Shown: one piece after another, positions 37,159-46,231 of the stretch | Numbering within the stretch: the first letter of the stretch is position 1 | Layout of the letters: the number at the start of each line of letters is the position of its first letter | Assembly (NCBI RefSeq): GCF_008087665.1 | Contig: NZ_CP042912.1 | Span: forward strand, 2,666,001 to 2,730,000 | From: Mariniblastus fucicola | Lineage (GTDB): Bacteria; Planctomycetota; Planctomycetia; Pirellulales; Pirellulaceae | Length of the DNA stretch: 64,000 bases | Reading direction: 5' to 3' | The notes under the pieces: generated by a model | Told to the model about the DNA's origin: nothing | The model's input: only the letters and a program-made list of their open reading frames with translations | Database searches by the model: none | Position numbers and translations under genes: made by a program

Positions 37159-37554
37159 TTATTTGTAGATTACTCCCGCGACCTCAATGTCAGGAAGCAA
37201 CCGGTGAAGTTCGTCAATTTCAACATCTGAAATTGCCCCAAGTTTGAACAGTACTCCTTGAAGCTCTGGGAGTCGTCTCGTTTGCTCTGCCAATTCTGGC
37301 ATTGAAAGTTGGCATCCAGGGTCAATTCGTATCCATTTGTGACGCAGGTCATATCGCCAACCAAAGATGGAGCACCAAATACTCGGCGACTTCGGCAATT
37401 CATATGAAACGTCACATCCCGAATCCTCCAAAATCCTCAGCGCGTGATGACGACTGTTAAGCTTAGATTTTACGTGCGCGTATGGGGCAAGGAAGCCTGC
37501 CAACAAACTCGTTAGTCCAACAAGAACTAGTATGGAGTATTTGGGCCTACGCAT
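37159..37554 (-). CDS. Membrane-anchored LRR-like cassette protein
   Basis: 131 aa. TM at about 8-24 (ILVLVGLTSLLAGFLAP). The C-terminus LPELQGVLFKLGAISDVEID resembles an LRR unit, grouping it with the genes at 1,534, 2,262 and 10,652. Function unknown. Confidence 0.7.
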   Translation of the reverse strand: MRRPKYSILVLVGLTSLLAGFLAPYAHVKSKLNSRHHALRILEDSGCDVSYELPKSPSIWCSIFGWRYDLRHKWIRIDPGCQLSMPELAEQTRRLPELQGVLFKLGAISDVEIDELHRLLPDIEVAGVIYK

Positions 37555-37571
37555 GACTTCCTTCGCTGGCT

Positions 37572-37710
37572 GGATAACGTCCGCGTTAACCGAGCGGACC
37601 GAGAAATGTGAATTGGTGAAAATGGAGTCGGATATAATGGGAGCCTGCGACCATCCGGCGACAAGCCAACCGGGAAGGCCTCTCCGCTTCGGTTCAACGC
37701 TTTGTTATCC
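37572..37710 (-). repeat. attC site, type 1
   Basis: Standard cores; 139 bp. Confidence 0.92.
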
Positions 37711-37772
37711 AGCCAGCGGATTGACTCGCAGGGCAATTCTATTGGCTTGAACAATCGAAGTCGAGTATTTCT

Positions 37773-38225
37773 TTAGCGCGACATCGTAGTTCTGATATCA
37801 ATTTTTGATTGCGTCATTCGATTTGCGAGCTGAAACGTTCGCGATGCACGTACGTCATCTGAAAACCGGTTTATCAAATCGATGTGTTCGCACCAAACAT
37901 TGCCAGATTCAATCGATCGAAATTGGTCAGTCGCGCGATACCTAAAACGGTACGACACTTGCGTAATTAGGTTCTCGTCGTTTGAGCCATCGATCAATTG
38001 GCGGGTGAAATCAACGTCAAAAAATTCTCCGTCACCCAAATCGTTCACGCCCCATTGGAACAGCAGCATGTCACCGTCGTTATCAAGATCACAATTCTCG
38101 AATCTAGCGATACGATAGAAACCGGCGACCAAATCGAGCGCAGATTTAGGATTTGAATGGGCGACATCGCAATCATTTTCATCGAGATGTCGGCGAAGTT
38201 CGGATTCCAAGTTGCGACGTTGCAT
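37773..38225 (-). CDS. Cytoplasmic cassette protein, unknown function
   Basis: 150 aa from the ATG at 38225. Soluble; helical N-terminus (ESELRRHLDENDCD), then ARFENCDLDNDGDMLLFQWG and QVSYRFRYRATDQFRSIESG. No family recognised. Confidence 0.72.
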   Translation of the reverse strand: MQRRNLESELRRHLDENDCDVAHSNPKSALDLVAGFYRIARFENCDLDNDGDMLLFQWGVNDLGDGEFFDVDFTRQLIDGSNDENLITQVSYRFRYRATDQFRSIESGNVWCEHIDLINRFSDDVRASRTFQLANRMTQSKIDIRTTMSR

Positions 38226-38240
38226 TGGAAAACTCAAGCT

Positions 38241-38380
38241 GGATAACGCCCGCGTTAACCGAGGTGTCGAAAAGGTTTGAAGTTGTAAAAACAGTCGTCG
38301 GATATAATGGGAGGTACGACCATCCGACGACTTGGCCATCCTCGACGCTGTGGACGCTTCGGTTCAACGCCTTGTTATCC
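38241..38380 (-). repeat. attC site, type 2
   Basis: Standard cores; arm AGGTGTCGAAAAGG. Confidence 0.91.
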
Positions 38381-38465
38381 AGCAGCTGGGTGAATCGCTT
38401 TGGAGTTCCATCAAGTGAAACAAATGAGTTTGAGAGTGTTGTGTGCTGCACGGCCCCATCGCCGA

Positions 38466-38900
38466 TCACCTGTGTGTTGGTTGATATTCTATGGTTAAAG
38501 ATCCTCGCTGCACCGTTTTTGGCCGAATTAGAACCGTGCCAAACCATGATTCAGCCTTTTCATCGAAGAGTTCAGTGAATTTGCCTGGCCCGACGGTAAC
38601 GCGGTCTGAGTTTGTTTCAATGACGACTCGACCTGTTGCAGTCCCATTTACGCGGACTCTGTAGTCGCAGCCCTCGTGCCCGTGGAGATCTAGTGTGTGT
38701 GATGCGGCAATCTGGATTTTCGAGACATCCACGGCAATCGTCGTCCATTGTTGATTTGAAAACCGTTTCGAAGCCTTCGAAGTAAAGTCAGTGTTTACGC
38801 TATTTTTCTCATTCACATTTTTAGTTCGATGATCCAGGTTGTCGTCACAGCCAAGCTGAAGTACCAGCAAGGTAACCAATATTGCGATCGTTGATTTCAT
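38466..38900 (-). CDS. Cassette lipoprotein
   Basis: 144 aa from the ATG at 38900, 5 nt after attC. Lipobox LQLGC (Cys18). The mature part is beta-rich with DYRVRVNGTATGRVVIETNS and SWFGTVLIRPKTVQRG, suggesting an all-beta ligand-binding domain. Unknown family. Confidence 0.76.
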   Translation of the reverse strand: MKSTIAILVTLLVLQLGCDDNLDHRTKNVNEKNSVNTDFTSKASKRFSNQQWTTIAVDVSKIQIAASHTLDLHGHEGCDYRVRVNGTATGRVVIETNSDRVTVGPGKFTELFDEKAESWFGTVLIRPKTVQRGSLTIEYQPTHR

Positions 38901-38905
38901 TCGCT

Positions 38906-39045
38906 GGATAACGCCCACGTTAACCGAGGCGTCGAATAGGTTTGAATTCGTGAAAACGGTCGTCGGGTATAATGGGAGGTACGACCACCCGACGACTTGG
39001 CCAACCCTAACGATTAGGACGCTTCGGTTCAACGTTTTGTTATCC
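38906..39045 (-). repeat. attC site, type 2
   Basis: The central stem is GTCGTCGGGT with ACCCGACGAC, a fully compensated A-T to G-C change. Confidence 0.92.
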
Positions 39046-39138
39046 AGACAGCCGGTTGGTTTGCATGAGCTCTATGATAGCGGTTTGAATCTGCGAAGTC
39101 GAGTATTTCTTCTGCCGAGATGTTACGCGACCGGCGAA

Positions 39139-39423
39139 CTACTGATCCCCGTTTCCCCCAAAGACAATCAATTCGTAGACCGCGCGGCCAAGGATCAGGA
39201 CGATACCGCCAGCCAATCCCAAAGCAACCGAAACGAATGGGTTTTGAGCCAATGCGGCAAACACGATACAGATTCCAGCCAAACCGGGCACGATTTTCCC
39301 GAAGCATTCAAGGCGTCTATCACGATCCTGCGTGTATTGAAGCGAGTAAAGCATCCAAACAAGATGCGCAAAGAAAATCAAGGAACCGAATGTGATTGCT
39401 AGATACAGCATCCAGTCGTGCAT
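39139..39423 (-). CDS. Small membrane cassette protein
   Basis: 94 aa from the ATG at 39423. Three hydrophobic segments (LYLAITFGSLIFFAHLVWML, IVPGLAGICIVFAAL, VSVALGLAGGIVLIL). Function unknown. Confidence 0.7.
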   Translation of the reverse strand: MHDWMLYLAITFGSLIFFAHLVWMLYSLQYTQDRDRRLECFGKIVPGLAGICIVFAALAQNPFVSVALGLAGGIVLILGRAVYELIVFGGNGDQ

Positions 39424-39494
39424 GAAGCATTCCAAAGTAGATCAATCTCAACTCTGCATCGAATCAATGCAACGTGCGAGCTTAAAGTCAGTCT

Positions 39495-39634
39495 GGATAA
39501 CGCCCGCGTTAACCGAGGCGTGTCAAAATGTTCAGTTTGTGAAAACGAGAGCCGGATACAATGGGAGGTTGCGACCATCCGGCGACTTGCCTACCCTAAC
39601 GGATTGGACGCTTCGGTTCAACGCTTTGTTATCC
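39495..39634 (-). repeat. attC site, type 2
   Basis: Standard cores; arm AGGCGTGTCAAAATG. Confidence 0.91.
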
Positions 39635-39697
39635 AGACAGCGGGGGCGACTAGCATCCTGAAAGGTTAACGGCCAAGCCAATCGATGTCGAGCGCCG

Positions 39698-40084
39698 TTA
39701 TTGGGAATGCACAAATCCGCCACCCTCTTCGGCGATTTTCCATTGCCCGTTGGCAAAAGTGAGTTTTTGGTAGGTTTGATGCGTTCCGTTCTTCCACGCA
39801 TTCGATGCAGAGTTGGGTGCCTCGTGAACGATATTCCGAATCGCATTTTGGTCATCAGGCCGTTTTGCGTCAGTTATTACGCGAATTGCACGCACATGTT
39901 CATCTGTCAAAGCGTTTCCAATGATCAGAATCCCGTCCAGCGTTCGCTGCCGATCATCGGGTTGCCCAATGTTTTTTAACACTTGGGTTTTCGATTCGGC
40001 AGGTGTTGAAACCCGAGACTGCTTGTTGCATCCGAGCAGCATTAAGCAAAACACCAAACTGAACATGACGATTTTTGAGAGCAT
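39698..40084 (-). CDS. Cassette lipoprotein
   Basis: 128 aa from the ATG at 40084. Lipobox LMLLGC (Cys19). Contains LDGILIIGNALTDEHVRAIR, and the C-terminus KLTFANGQWKIAEEGGGF resembles the last strands of NTF2-like or DUF4878-like lipoproteins. Assignment is only a suggestion. Confidence 0.74.
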   Translation of the reverse strand: MLSKIVMFSLVFCLMLLGCNKQSRVSTPAESKTQVLKNIGQPDDRQRTLDGILIIGNALTDEHVRAIRVITDAKRPDDQNAIRNIVHEAPNSASNAWKNGTHQTYQKLTFANGQWKIAEEGGGFVHSQ

Positions 40085-40098
40085 GTTTAACTCAGTTT

Positions 40099-40238
40099 GG
40101 ATAACGTCCGCGTTAACCGAGCGGACCTGGGAAATGTAAATTGGTGAAACTGGAGTCGGATATAATGGGAGCCTGCGACCATCCGGCGACAAGCCAACCG
40201 TGACGACCTCTCCGCTTCGGTTCAACGCATTGTTATCC
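40099..40238 (-). repeat. attC site, type 1
   Basis: Standard cores; 140 bp. Confidence 0.92.
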
Positions 40239-40739
40239 CGCGATGAACCGCTCTATCGCCGTGTTTCTCGGATGGGGAATGAAGTTGGCCGCCCCGTATT
40301 CGATCATTGTATCGGTAAGGGACGGGGTTATCAATTTTGGATGTGCCGGGACCGCATCTATGGAGGCCGAACAAATCATGTCCCTCGCCACGTTGTCGTC
40401 GATTCCACAAGCGATCAAGTAAAGCCAAAGGATTGTCGGTGAACGATTCCACCCAGCAACACAGTGAATATAGATGTTTGAGTCAGGTTCGCACAAGAAA
40501 TCATGCAATGTTCGGCAGCAACTCACTGCTGAATCGACAGGTATCGGTACGCCATCGCGAATCGGAAACTGTACGATGTTTTTGAATGGCCCTTCGTTTA
40601 GTTCAAGTTGGCTTGGGGTTTCGCTGACATTTAGAATGTGAGTTATTCCGAAAAACTGGAAATTTGTCAGCTGTCGGTCTGCAGCAAATCGGCCTTGCCA
40701 AATGTTGTTGGTGATCTGAAACAGCTTGATCCTCGTCAG
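40233..40739 (-). CDS. Dual-specificity-phosphatase-like protein with non-standard start
   Basis: The active-site loop HCVAGWNRS fits HCx5R(S/T) of cysteine-dependent phosphatases. The domain begins well upstream of the first usual start (GTG 40526): ITNNIWQGRFAADRQL, THILNVSE and FPIRDGVPIPVD are in frame and typical of the DSP fold. The frame opens after a TAA at 40742-40740, and the first candidate is CTG at 40739 (about 168 aa). Either CTG initiates or the native ATG is lost. Would hydrolyse phosphoesters, substrate unknown. The TAA stop comes from attC. Confidence 0.78.
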   Translation of the reverse strand: MTRIKLFQITNNIWQGRFAADRQLTNFQFFGITHILNVSETPSQLELNEGPFKNIVQFPIRDGVPIPVDSAVSCCRTLHDFLCEPDSNIYIHCVAGWNRSPTILWLYLIACGIDDNVARDMICSASIDAVPAHPKLITPSLTDTMIEYGAANFIPHPRNTAIERFIAG

Positions 40740-40746
40740 TTAAGCT

Positions 40747-40886
40747 GGATAACGCCCGCGTTAACCGAGGCGCGGCAACACGGACTGAAGTTTGTTTAGT
40801 TGAGTCGGGTATATTGGGAGGCACGACCATCCGACGATTGATCGGCCACGAAGATTTTACGGCTTCGGTTCAACGCTTTGTTATCC
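40747..40886 (-). repeat. attC site, type 3
   Basis: The central stem has GTCGGGTA opposite ATCCGACGA, one mismatch. Confidence 0.91.
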
Positions 40887-41318
40887 GCCGATTGCCTCTG
40901 GGTCAATGTCGAGATTATCAGGAGACCATGCAATTTTACGACCTGTGTCGGTTAATTTCCACGCTGAGAATACACAAGCGTACGAATTTGACACATCGCA
41001 CATGAATTCAGCCCAGTTTTTGAGTTGATCGCCAAGCATTCCGTCAACGCCATACGGTCGCGTCGTGCCTTCGGCGATCCATGTTTTTTCATCATCCGAC
41101 AAACAAATAGTCATTGAATAGTTTTCGGAGAGCTGATTTGCAAGTAAACGGATGTCGGATTCAACGTTGCCAAAGTGTTTGAAATCAATTGCAAGAACGG
41201 TGTCGTTGGTCACGCCATCCGTCCACATCTTCGAATTGATAAACTCAGCCTCCGCGATACGACGTCGCCGAATTCGGGCGTAGTAGTCAGCCCAGATCTG
41301 TTGAGGTTCGTCAGCCAT
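40881..41318 (-). CDS. Cytoplasmic cassette protein, unknown function
   Basis: 145 aa, soluble and acidic. IDFKHFGNVESDIRLLANQL, YSMTICLSDDEKTWIAEGTT and the following RPYGV suggest a ferredoxin-like fold similar to RraB-type regulators, but key residues cannot be checked here. The stop is from attC. Confidence 0.72.
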   Translation of the reverse strand: MADEPQQIWADYYARIRRRRIAEAEFINSKMWTDGVTNDTVLAIDFKHFGNVESDIRLLANQLSENYSMTICLSDDEKTWIAEGTTRPYGVDGMLGDQLKNWAEFMCDVSNSYACVFSAWKLTDTGRKIAWSPDNLDIDPEAIGG

Positions 41319-41329
41319 TGGTTTAAGGC

Positions 41330-41469
41330 GGATAACGCCCGCGTTAACCGAGGCGTCGGAAAGTGATGAAGTTGTGAAAACGGAGGAGGATACAATGGTA
41401 GCGAAGCGGACATCCGACGACTAGCCAACCCTAACGCAATGGACGCTTCGGTTCAACGCTTTGTTATCC
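41330..41469 (-). repeat. attC site, type 2b
   Basis: Standard cores; the L arm TGAACC supplies the stop of the adjacent gene. Confidence 0.9.
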
Positions 41470-41974
41470 AGCGATTCGCCGCGGCAAAGCATTTCTCGAC
41501 GACCAGTGTGGAGCAATATACCATGGATAACAACGATAGCCAAATTGCAGCAATGTAGACTGGTGGAGGATTCGAATCACGCCAATTTATCATCAGATTT
41601 GTTCGATGTCCCATCAAGTGAGATATTTCGAGAAAGATGTTGAGTCGCGACTGCCATAGCCAGATGCTGACGGCCACAGAGAAAATAATCCGAAGGCATG
41701 TTGCAATTGAGAATTGATATTCGCAACTTGCGCGAGTAAGTCCAAGGAGCGCGACGACAGCGCTACAACCGAGAATCGTACAGACTGTAGCATTAGCGAT
41801 CCAAAACCCCGAATTGGTCGTTCGCATTTTTGGCCCAGTTTCTACCGAGACAAAAGGCCATCCGAAATCTGAGTAAAGACCAAGTGGCCGACGCTCGAAT
41901 TGAACGCTGACAAGTGCGGAGAGCACGGCAATAATGATCAAGATCGCCAGCAGTTTGGTTGCATTTTGAAGCAT
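41453..41974 (-). CDS. Multi-TM cassette protein ending inside attC
   Basis: 173 aa from the ATG at 41974. Hydrophobic segments at about 7-24, 58-80, 90-112 and 140-158. The frame passes through the GGATAAC core in another phase and stops at TGA in the L arm, so the last residues (RWITKR) are encoded by attC itself. Confidence 0.72.
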   Translation of the reverse strand: MLQNATKLLAILIIIAVLSALVSVQFERRPLGLYSDFGWPFVSVETGPKMRTTNSGFWIANATVCTILGCSAVVALLGLTRASCEYQFSIATCLRIIFSVAVSIWLWQSRLNIFLEISHLMGHRTNLMINWRDSNPPPVYIAAIWLSLLSMVYCSTLVVEKCFAAANRWITKR

Positions 41975-41987
41975 CGAAGCCAAAGCT

Positions 41988-42126
41988 GGATAACGCCCGC
42001 GTTAACCGAGGCGTCGAAAAGTGTTGAAGTTGTGAAAACAGTCGTCGGATATAATGGGAGGTACGACCATCCGACGACTAGCCAACCCTAACGCATTGGA
42101 CGCTTCGGTTCAACGCATTGTTATCC
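41988..42126 (-). repeat. attC site, type 2
   Basis: Standard cores; 139 bp. Confidence 0.92.
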
Positions 42127-42155
42127 ATCGAGCCGAGTGATCCACTCTCCATATC

Positions 42156-42529
42156 CTAACAACTGGGCCAATCGAAGTCGAGTTCGTCGCAAGCGAGGCA
42201 AGCCGGCGTCAAGATCGGCGTAAACTTGATCCTTCGATCTCCAAACAAGTCACAGATGTGGGCCAACCAGTTGTGATAGCCGACTCGATATAGGTCGCGA
42301 CAAGCCGAGGCGTGATTGCAGCAGGCGCGGTGCAAGCGGGCCAAGTTACCCTGAGAAGGAGCTCAGGTTCATCCTCGGGCCGAACGAGTAATTCGTCCGG
42401 TTTCCACGTATTGCCTGACTCCGCGTACGATCGACTGAATTGTTGAAAGCCACTGTGGAAATCAGTCCGCCACCTGAAAGTGAGTTCTGCGACCACTATT
42501 TTGCGATAGTTTTTCCAACGTTTGGGCAT
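42156..42529 (-). pseudogene. Cassette gene with probable frameshift
   Basis: From the ATG at 42529 the frame gives MPKRWKNYRKIVVAELTFRW and continues to a stop at 42209. A second frame, open from about 42344, yields CRDLYRVGYHNWLAHICDLF and ILTPACLACDEL and stops at 42156, closer to attC. The Cys-rich second frame looks more protein-like than the end of the first, so one indel near 42,340 may separate the two parts. If not a frameshift, the gene is 42209-42529. Confidence 0.55.
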
Positions 42530-42556
42530 GGCCGGTGCAGATCTAAAACTCAAGTT

Positions 42557-42696
42557 GGATAACGCCCGCGTTAACCGAGGCGTGTGAAAGTGTTTAGTTT
42601 GTGAAAATTGTTGTCGGATACAATGGGAGGCACGACCATCCGACAACTTGGCCGACCCTCACGCGTAGGACGCTTCGGTTCAACGCTTTGTTATCC
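42557..42696 (-). repeat. attC site, type 2
   Basis: The central stem is TTGTCGGAT with ATCCGACAA, a compensated C-G to T-A change. Confidence 0.92.
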
Positions 42697-43071
42697 GGCG
42701 GTTAGCGTTACGATCCCGGTTTCGATCGAGTACGCGTCGCCGATTCATTTGCATTATTGCCCGTCATTGAATCGAATGCAAACCCGGAATCTGCACGTCG
42801 GCGCGACGATCATTCAATCGGTTTGAGTTTTGGCTTCTCAGTTTAACCAATCCTGTAGAATGCACGTCGGTGCGCGTTGCCGCATGTCGACGCAACGATC
42901 GTTGAATCTGTTTGAACCTTGGCTCGAGCCAAGCGTCAACCATCGAATGCACGTCGGCGCGCGTTCAATTGTGAAGAAGCGCCAAGTCGTCACCGATCGA
43001 GTGCGACTTCAGGCGTTTTGTGTCTTCCCGCAAGCCACCATCTGCGAAGCCAAATCGATACAGCCTCCGCA
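42697..43071 (-). repeat. Non-coding cassette, family C
   Basis: 375 bp, the most diverged C member. Motif GCACGTCGGYGCG appears three times. Confidence 0.8.
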
Positions 43072-43210
43072 GGATAACGTCCGCGTTAACCGAGCGGACC
43101 TGAAAACGTAAATTAGTGAAAATGGAGTCGGATACAATGGGAGCCTGCGACCATCCGGCGACTTGCCAACCACGAAGACCTCGCCGCTTCGGTTCAACGC
43201 TTTGTTATCC
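43072..43210 (-). repeat. attC site, type 1
   Basis: Standard cores; 139 bp. Confidence 0.92.
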
Positions 43211-43481
43211 GCGAGTGCAGCCCCAGCGTTCCCTAATTCTAGCGACCTAATCCAGCGAAGTCGAGCGCGTCGTCCGCATGATTCGAGCATGCTAATTGCA
43301 TGTCAGTGCGAGTTTGCGGATGAATGACGTCCGTGATTAGCTTGGTTTTGCAAACACTTGCTACCTTTATGCCAAAATTCGATTAGTTGTCGAGTGCTTT
43401 CGCGCAAAGGCCGCATGTCATCACGCTGCCAACCGCATTTTCTTGCATGTCACCATCATGTCGACGCAAGATAGCTCCGCT
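43211..43481 (-). repeat. Non-coding cassette, family A (subgroup A2)
   Basis: 271 bp, a diverged A2 member. Confidence 0.8.
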
Positions 43482-43620
43482 GGATAACGTCCGCGTTAAC
43501 CGAGCGGACCAAGAAATGTAAATTAGTGAAACCGGAGTCGGATATAATGGGAGCCTGCGACCATCCGGCGGCAAACCAACCGGGAAGAAATCGCCGCTTC
43601 GGTTCAACGCTTTGTTATCC
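43482..43620 (-). repeat. attC site, type 1
   Basis: Standard cores; right arm ATCCGGCGGCAAACC. Confidence 0.91.
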
Positions 43621-43696
43621 AGATAGCGGGCGGTTCTGCTTTCAGTATCGGAAAGGTTCGAGCGAGGTCGAAGATGACCTGAGGCAGATTTTTAAC

Positions 43697-44071
43697 TCAA
43701 ACACCGAAGAATGCAATAAATAACGGGAATACTATCTCAAATTCAATCGCGCATATGAAGCCAAGAATTGCGTAATTTCGACCTTTGACGCGATCAACGA
43801 AAAAGAAAGAAGCACTGGCAATCGCACATACGATTGAGGCGGACACTATAGAATCCAATGCCCAAGCGGTAAACCAAATGATACCAATGTCATCTGGATA
43901 TCCCGGCGAGAGCAGGACGGCCGCGTAAGCAAGGTAGAAGGTCAGCAAGCCTGAGATAAAGGAAACCCCGATAAAAACGGATCGCGACGTCATCCACAGT
44001 CTTTGACAAGCGGTTTTGCCTTCGCCTGATGATTGAGCAGGCGACGAACATTGATTTCTTTGCATCGACAT
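43697..44071 (-). CDS. Three-TM cassette protein
   Basis: 124 aa from the ATG at 44071. A Ser/Gln-rich hydrophilic N-terminus of about 30 residues, then hydrophobic segments (VFIGVSFISGLLTFYLAYAA, ASIVCAIASASFFFV, FEIVFPLFIAFF). Function unknown. Confidence 0.7.
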   Translation of the reverse strand: MSMQRNQCSSPAQSSGEGKTACQRLWMTSRSVFIGVSFISGLLTFYLAYAAVLLSPGYPDDIGIIWFTAWALDSIVSASIVCAIASASFFFVDRVKGRNYAILGFICAIEFEIVFPLFIAFFGV

Positions 44072-44091
44072 CAAAAAAGCGGAGTCAGTCT

Positions 44092-44230
44092 GGATAACGT
44101 CCGCGTTAACCGAGCGGACCAAGAAATGTGAATTAGTGAAAATGGAGTCGGATATAATGGGAGCCTGCGACCATCCGGCGACAAAACGACCGCGAAGGCC
44201 TCTCCGCTTCGGTTCAACGCATTGTTATCC
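44092..44230 (-). repeat. attC site, type 1
   Basis: Standard cores; 139 bp. Confidence 0.92.
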
Positions 44231-44565
44231 ACGCGTGCGGCCCCAGTGTTTTCAATTCTAGCGACCTGCCCCGGCGAAGTCGAGCATGTCGTCCGCATGG
44301 TTCGAGCACGCTAATTGCACTTCAGAGCGATTCTGCGGATGAGTAACGCCGTCGATCGGATTGGCTTTGCCAATGCGTGCTGCTTTTACGCCTGCATCGC
44401 TCAGTTGTCGAATGACTCCGCGCAAGGGTTGCATGTCATCACGCTGCCAACCGCATTTTCTCGCATGTCACGAGCATGTCACGAGCATGTCACGAGCATG
44501 TCACGAGCATGTCACGAGCATGTCACGAGCATGTCACGAGCATGTCAACGCAAGATAGTTCCGCT
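44231..44565 (-). repeat. Non-coding cassette, family A1 with expanded tandem repeat
   Basis: 335 bp, an A1-type cassette lengthened by the repeat at 44,464-44,547. Confidence 0.8.
44464..44547. repeat. 11-bp tandem repeat, unit CATGTCACGAG
   Basis: Seven complete units plus a partial eighth (CATGTCA). Other family A cassettes have one unit or none at this place, so this is a local expansion. Confidence 0.95.
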
Positions 44566-44704
44566 GGATAACGTCCGCGTTAACCGAGCGGACCTGAAAA
44601 CGTAAATTAGTGAAAATGGAGTCGGATACAATGGGAGCTTGCGACCATCCGGCGACTTGCCAACCACGAAGCCATCTCCGCTTCGGTTCAACGCTTTGTT
44701 ATCC
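44566..44704 (-). repeat. attC site, type 1
   Basis: Standard cores; 139 bp. Confidence 0.92.
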
Positions 44705-44972
44705 TGCAACGGGCCGGAGCCGTGCTCCAATTCTAACGAGTCGGCCAATCGAAGTCGAGCATGTTCTGCCACATGATTCGAGCATGTCGACCGCATGTCG
44801 GAGCGAACTTGACCAAACCAAAGTGCTGCGATCGGATTTGTACTGCAGGTGCTTGCTGCCATTGTGTCCATAACCGCCTTCGAGCATGTCCGTTGCAATG
44901 GCCGCATGCCTTTGTGCTGCTGACCGCAATTCGTTGCATGCCACCAGCATGTCGGCGCGCGATAGCTCCGCA
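44705..44972 (-). repeat. Non-coding cassette, family B
   Basis: 268 bp, the third A1-B tandem pair together with the preceding cassette. Confidence 0.8.
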
Positions 44973-45111
44973 GGATAACGTCCGCGTTAACCGAGCGGAC
45001 CACGAAATTTGAATTAGTGAAAATGGAGTCGGATACAATGGGAGCCTGCGACCATCCGGCGACAAGCCAACCGTGACGACCTCTCCGCTTCGGTTCAACG
45101 CATTGTTATCC
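44973..45111 (-). repeat. attC site, type 1
   Basis: Standard cores; 139 bp. Confidence 0.92.
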
Positions 45112-45199
45112 AGACTGCGGGGTGTTTTGCTGTCCGCTGCCCTAACGGTCGAGTCGTTTGAAATCGAACAGGCACACACCAACGGTTTTGACGGTAACC

Positions 45200-45433
45200 T
45201 TAGAGAAACGACCAGGGCAATTCGGGGCGCCCTCCAAGCAAGTATCCGCCAAAGGTCCACAGTGTAGCAGACGCAATCAGGAAAACGAGAATCCTACGCA
45301 AGCCAAATTTGAAACCAAATCTGCAATCCCGACTTCCGCAAAACACGATTCCGATCAACGTAATCTGGACGCCTCCAATCGCAGCGATTACAAGTGGGCT
45401 CAAATCGATGCTAATTGGGCCGGGCAGTACCAT
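45200..45433 (-). CDS. Small two-TM cassette protein
   Basis: 77 aa; hydrophobic stretches PLVIAAIGGVQITLIGIVF and ILVFLIASATLWTFGGYLLG separated by a basic Cys-containing loop (CGSRDCRFGFKFGLRR). Confidence 0.65.
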   Translation of the reverse strand: MVLPGPISIDLSPLVIAAIGGVQITLIGIVFCGSRDCRFGFKFGLRRILVFLIASATLWTFGGYLLGGRPELPWSFL

Positions 45434-45454
45434 CGCTTTGAATGTCTTCCGTCT

Positions 45455-45593
45455 GGATAACGTCCGCGTTAACCGAGCGGACCGAGAAATGTGAATTTGT
45501 TAAAATGGAGTCGGATATAATGGGAGCCTGCGACCATCCGGCGACAAACCAACCACGAAGACCTCTCCGCTTCGGTTCAACGCTTTGTTATCC
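45455..45593 (-). repeat. attC site, type 1
   Basis: Standard cores; 139 bp. Confidence 0.92.
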
Positions 45594-46082
45594 AGCGTCA
45601 AGCCGAGCCTGTGTCTTGCGTGTTGAATTGTAGACGATCGAATAGGCAAATGATGCGGCAAGCGAAGGCGGAAACAAAAACAAGGCGCAATAATAGAGCA
45701 ACAACATCCAGCCCAACGACGGATTCAATTTAATTAGGTCTGGCAAGAACCAGATCAGAGCGGACCCGACGACCAACAATAGCCCGTGAATGATAGTCGC
45801 CATCGAGACAGAACCATTTGATAACCCGCACAGCGCGGGAGCAATGCCAAATGCAAGAAGTGGCATGAGGATGGGCAGAGATGACATGCAGATCGCTAAA
45901 TAGATCCCTAGGCCGACAGGGTTGTCAATCTCGTACAGAGTCGACATGACTGCGATTGTGGAAAAGAACCACAAAGGCACAAGCACTAGTGCAGATAATG
46001 CGCAAGTGAATGCAGGAATCCACGAGCGTTCACGTATTGTTTCACCAAGCAACCTGGGGGATGTGCCGTGTGGATTCGCCAT
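45588..46082 (-). CDS. Multi-TM cassette protein
   Basis: 164 aa. Four to five hydrophobic segments (e.g. PAFTCALSALVLVPLWFFST, GIYLAICMSSLPILMPLLAF, MATIIHGLLLVVGSALIWFL). The TAA stop is formed by attC. Function unknown. Confidence 0.75.
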   Translation of the reverse strand: MANPHGTSPRLLGETIRERSWIPAFTCALSALVLVPLWFFSTIAVMSTLYEIDNPVGLGIYLAICMSSLPILMPLLAFGIAPALCGLSNGSVSMATIIHGLLLVVGSALIWFLPDLIKLNPSLGWMLLLYYCALFLFPPSLAASFAYSIVYNSTRKTQARLDAG

Positions 46083-46092
46083 GTGCCAAGCT

Positions 46093-46231
46093 GGATAACG
46101 TCCGCGTTAACCGAGCGGACCAAGAAAAGTAAATTAGTGAAAGTGGAGTCGGATACAATGGGAGCCTGCGACCATCCGGCGATTGGCCAACCACGCAGCC
46201 ATCTCCGCTTCGGTTCAACGCATTGTTATCC
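46093..46231 (-). repeat. attC site, type 1
   Basis: Standard cores; 139 bp. Confidence 0.92.
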
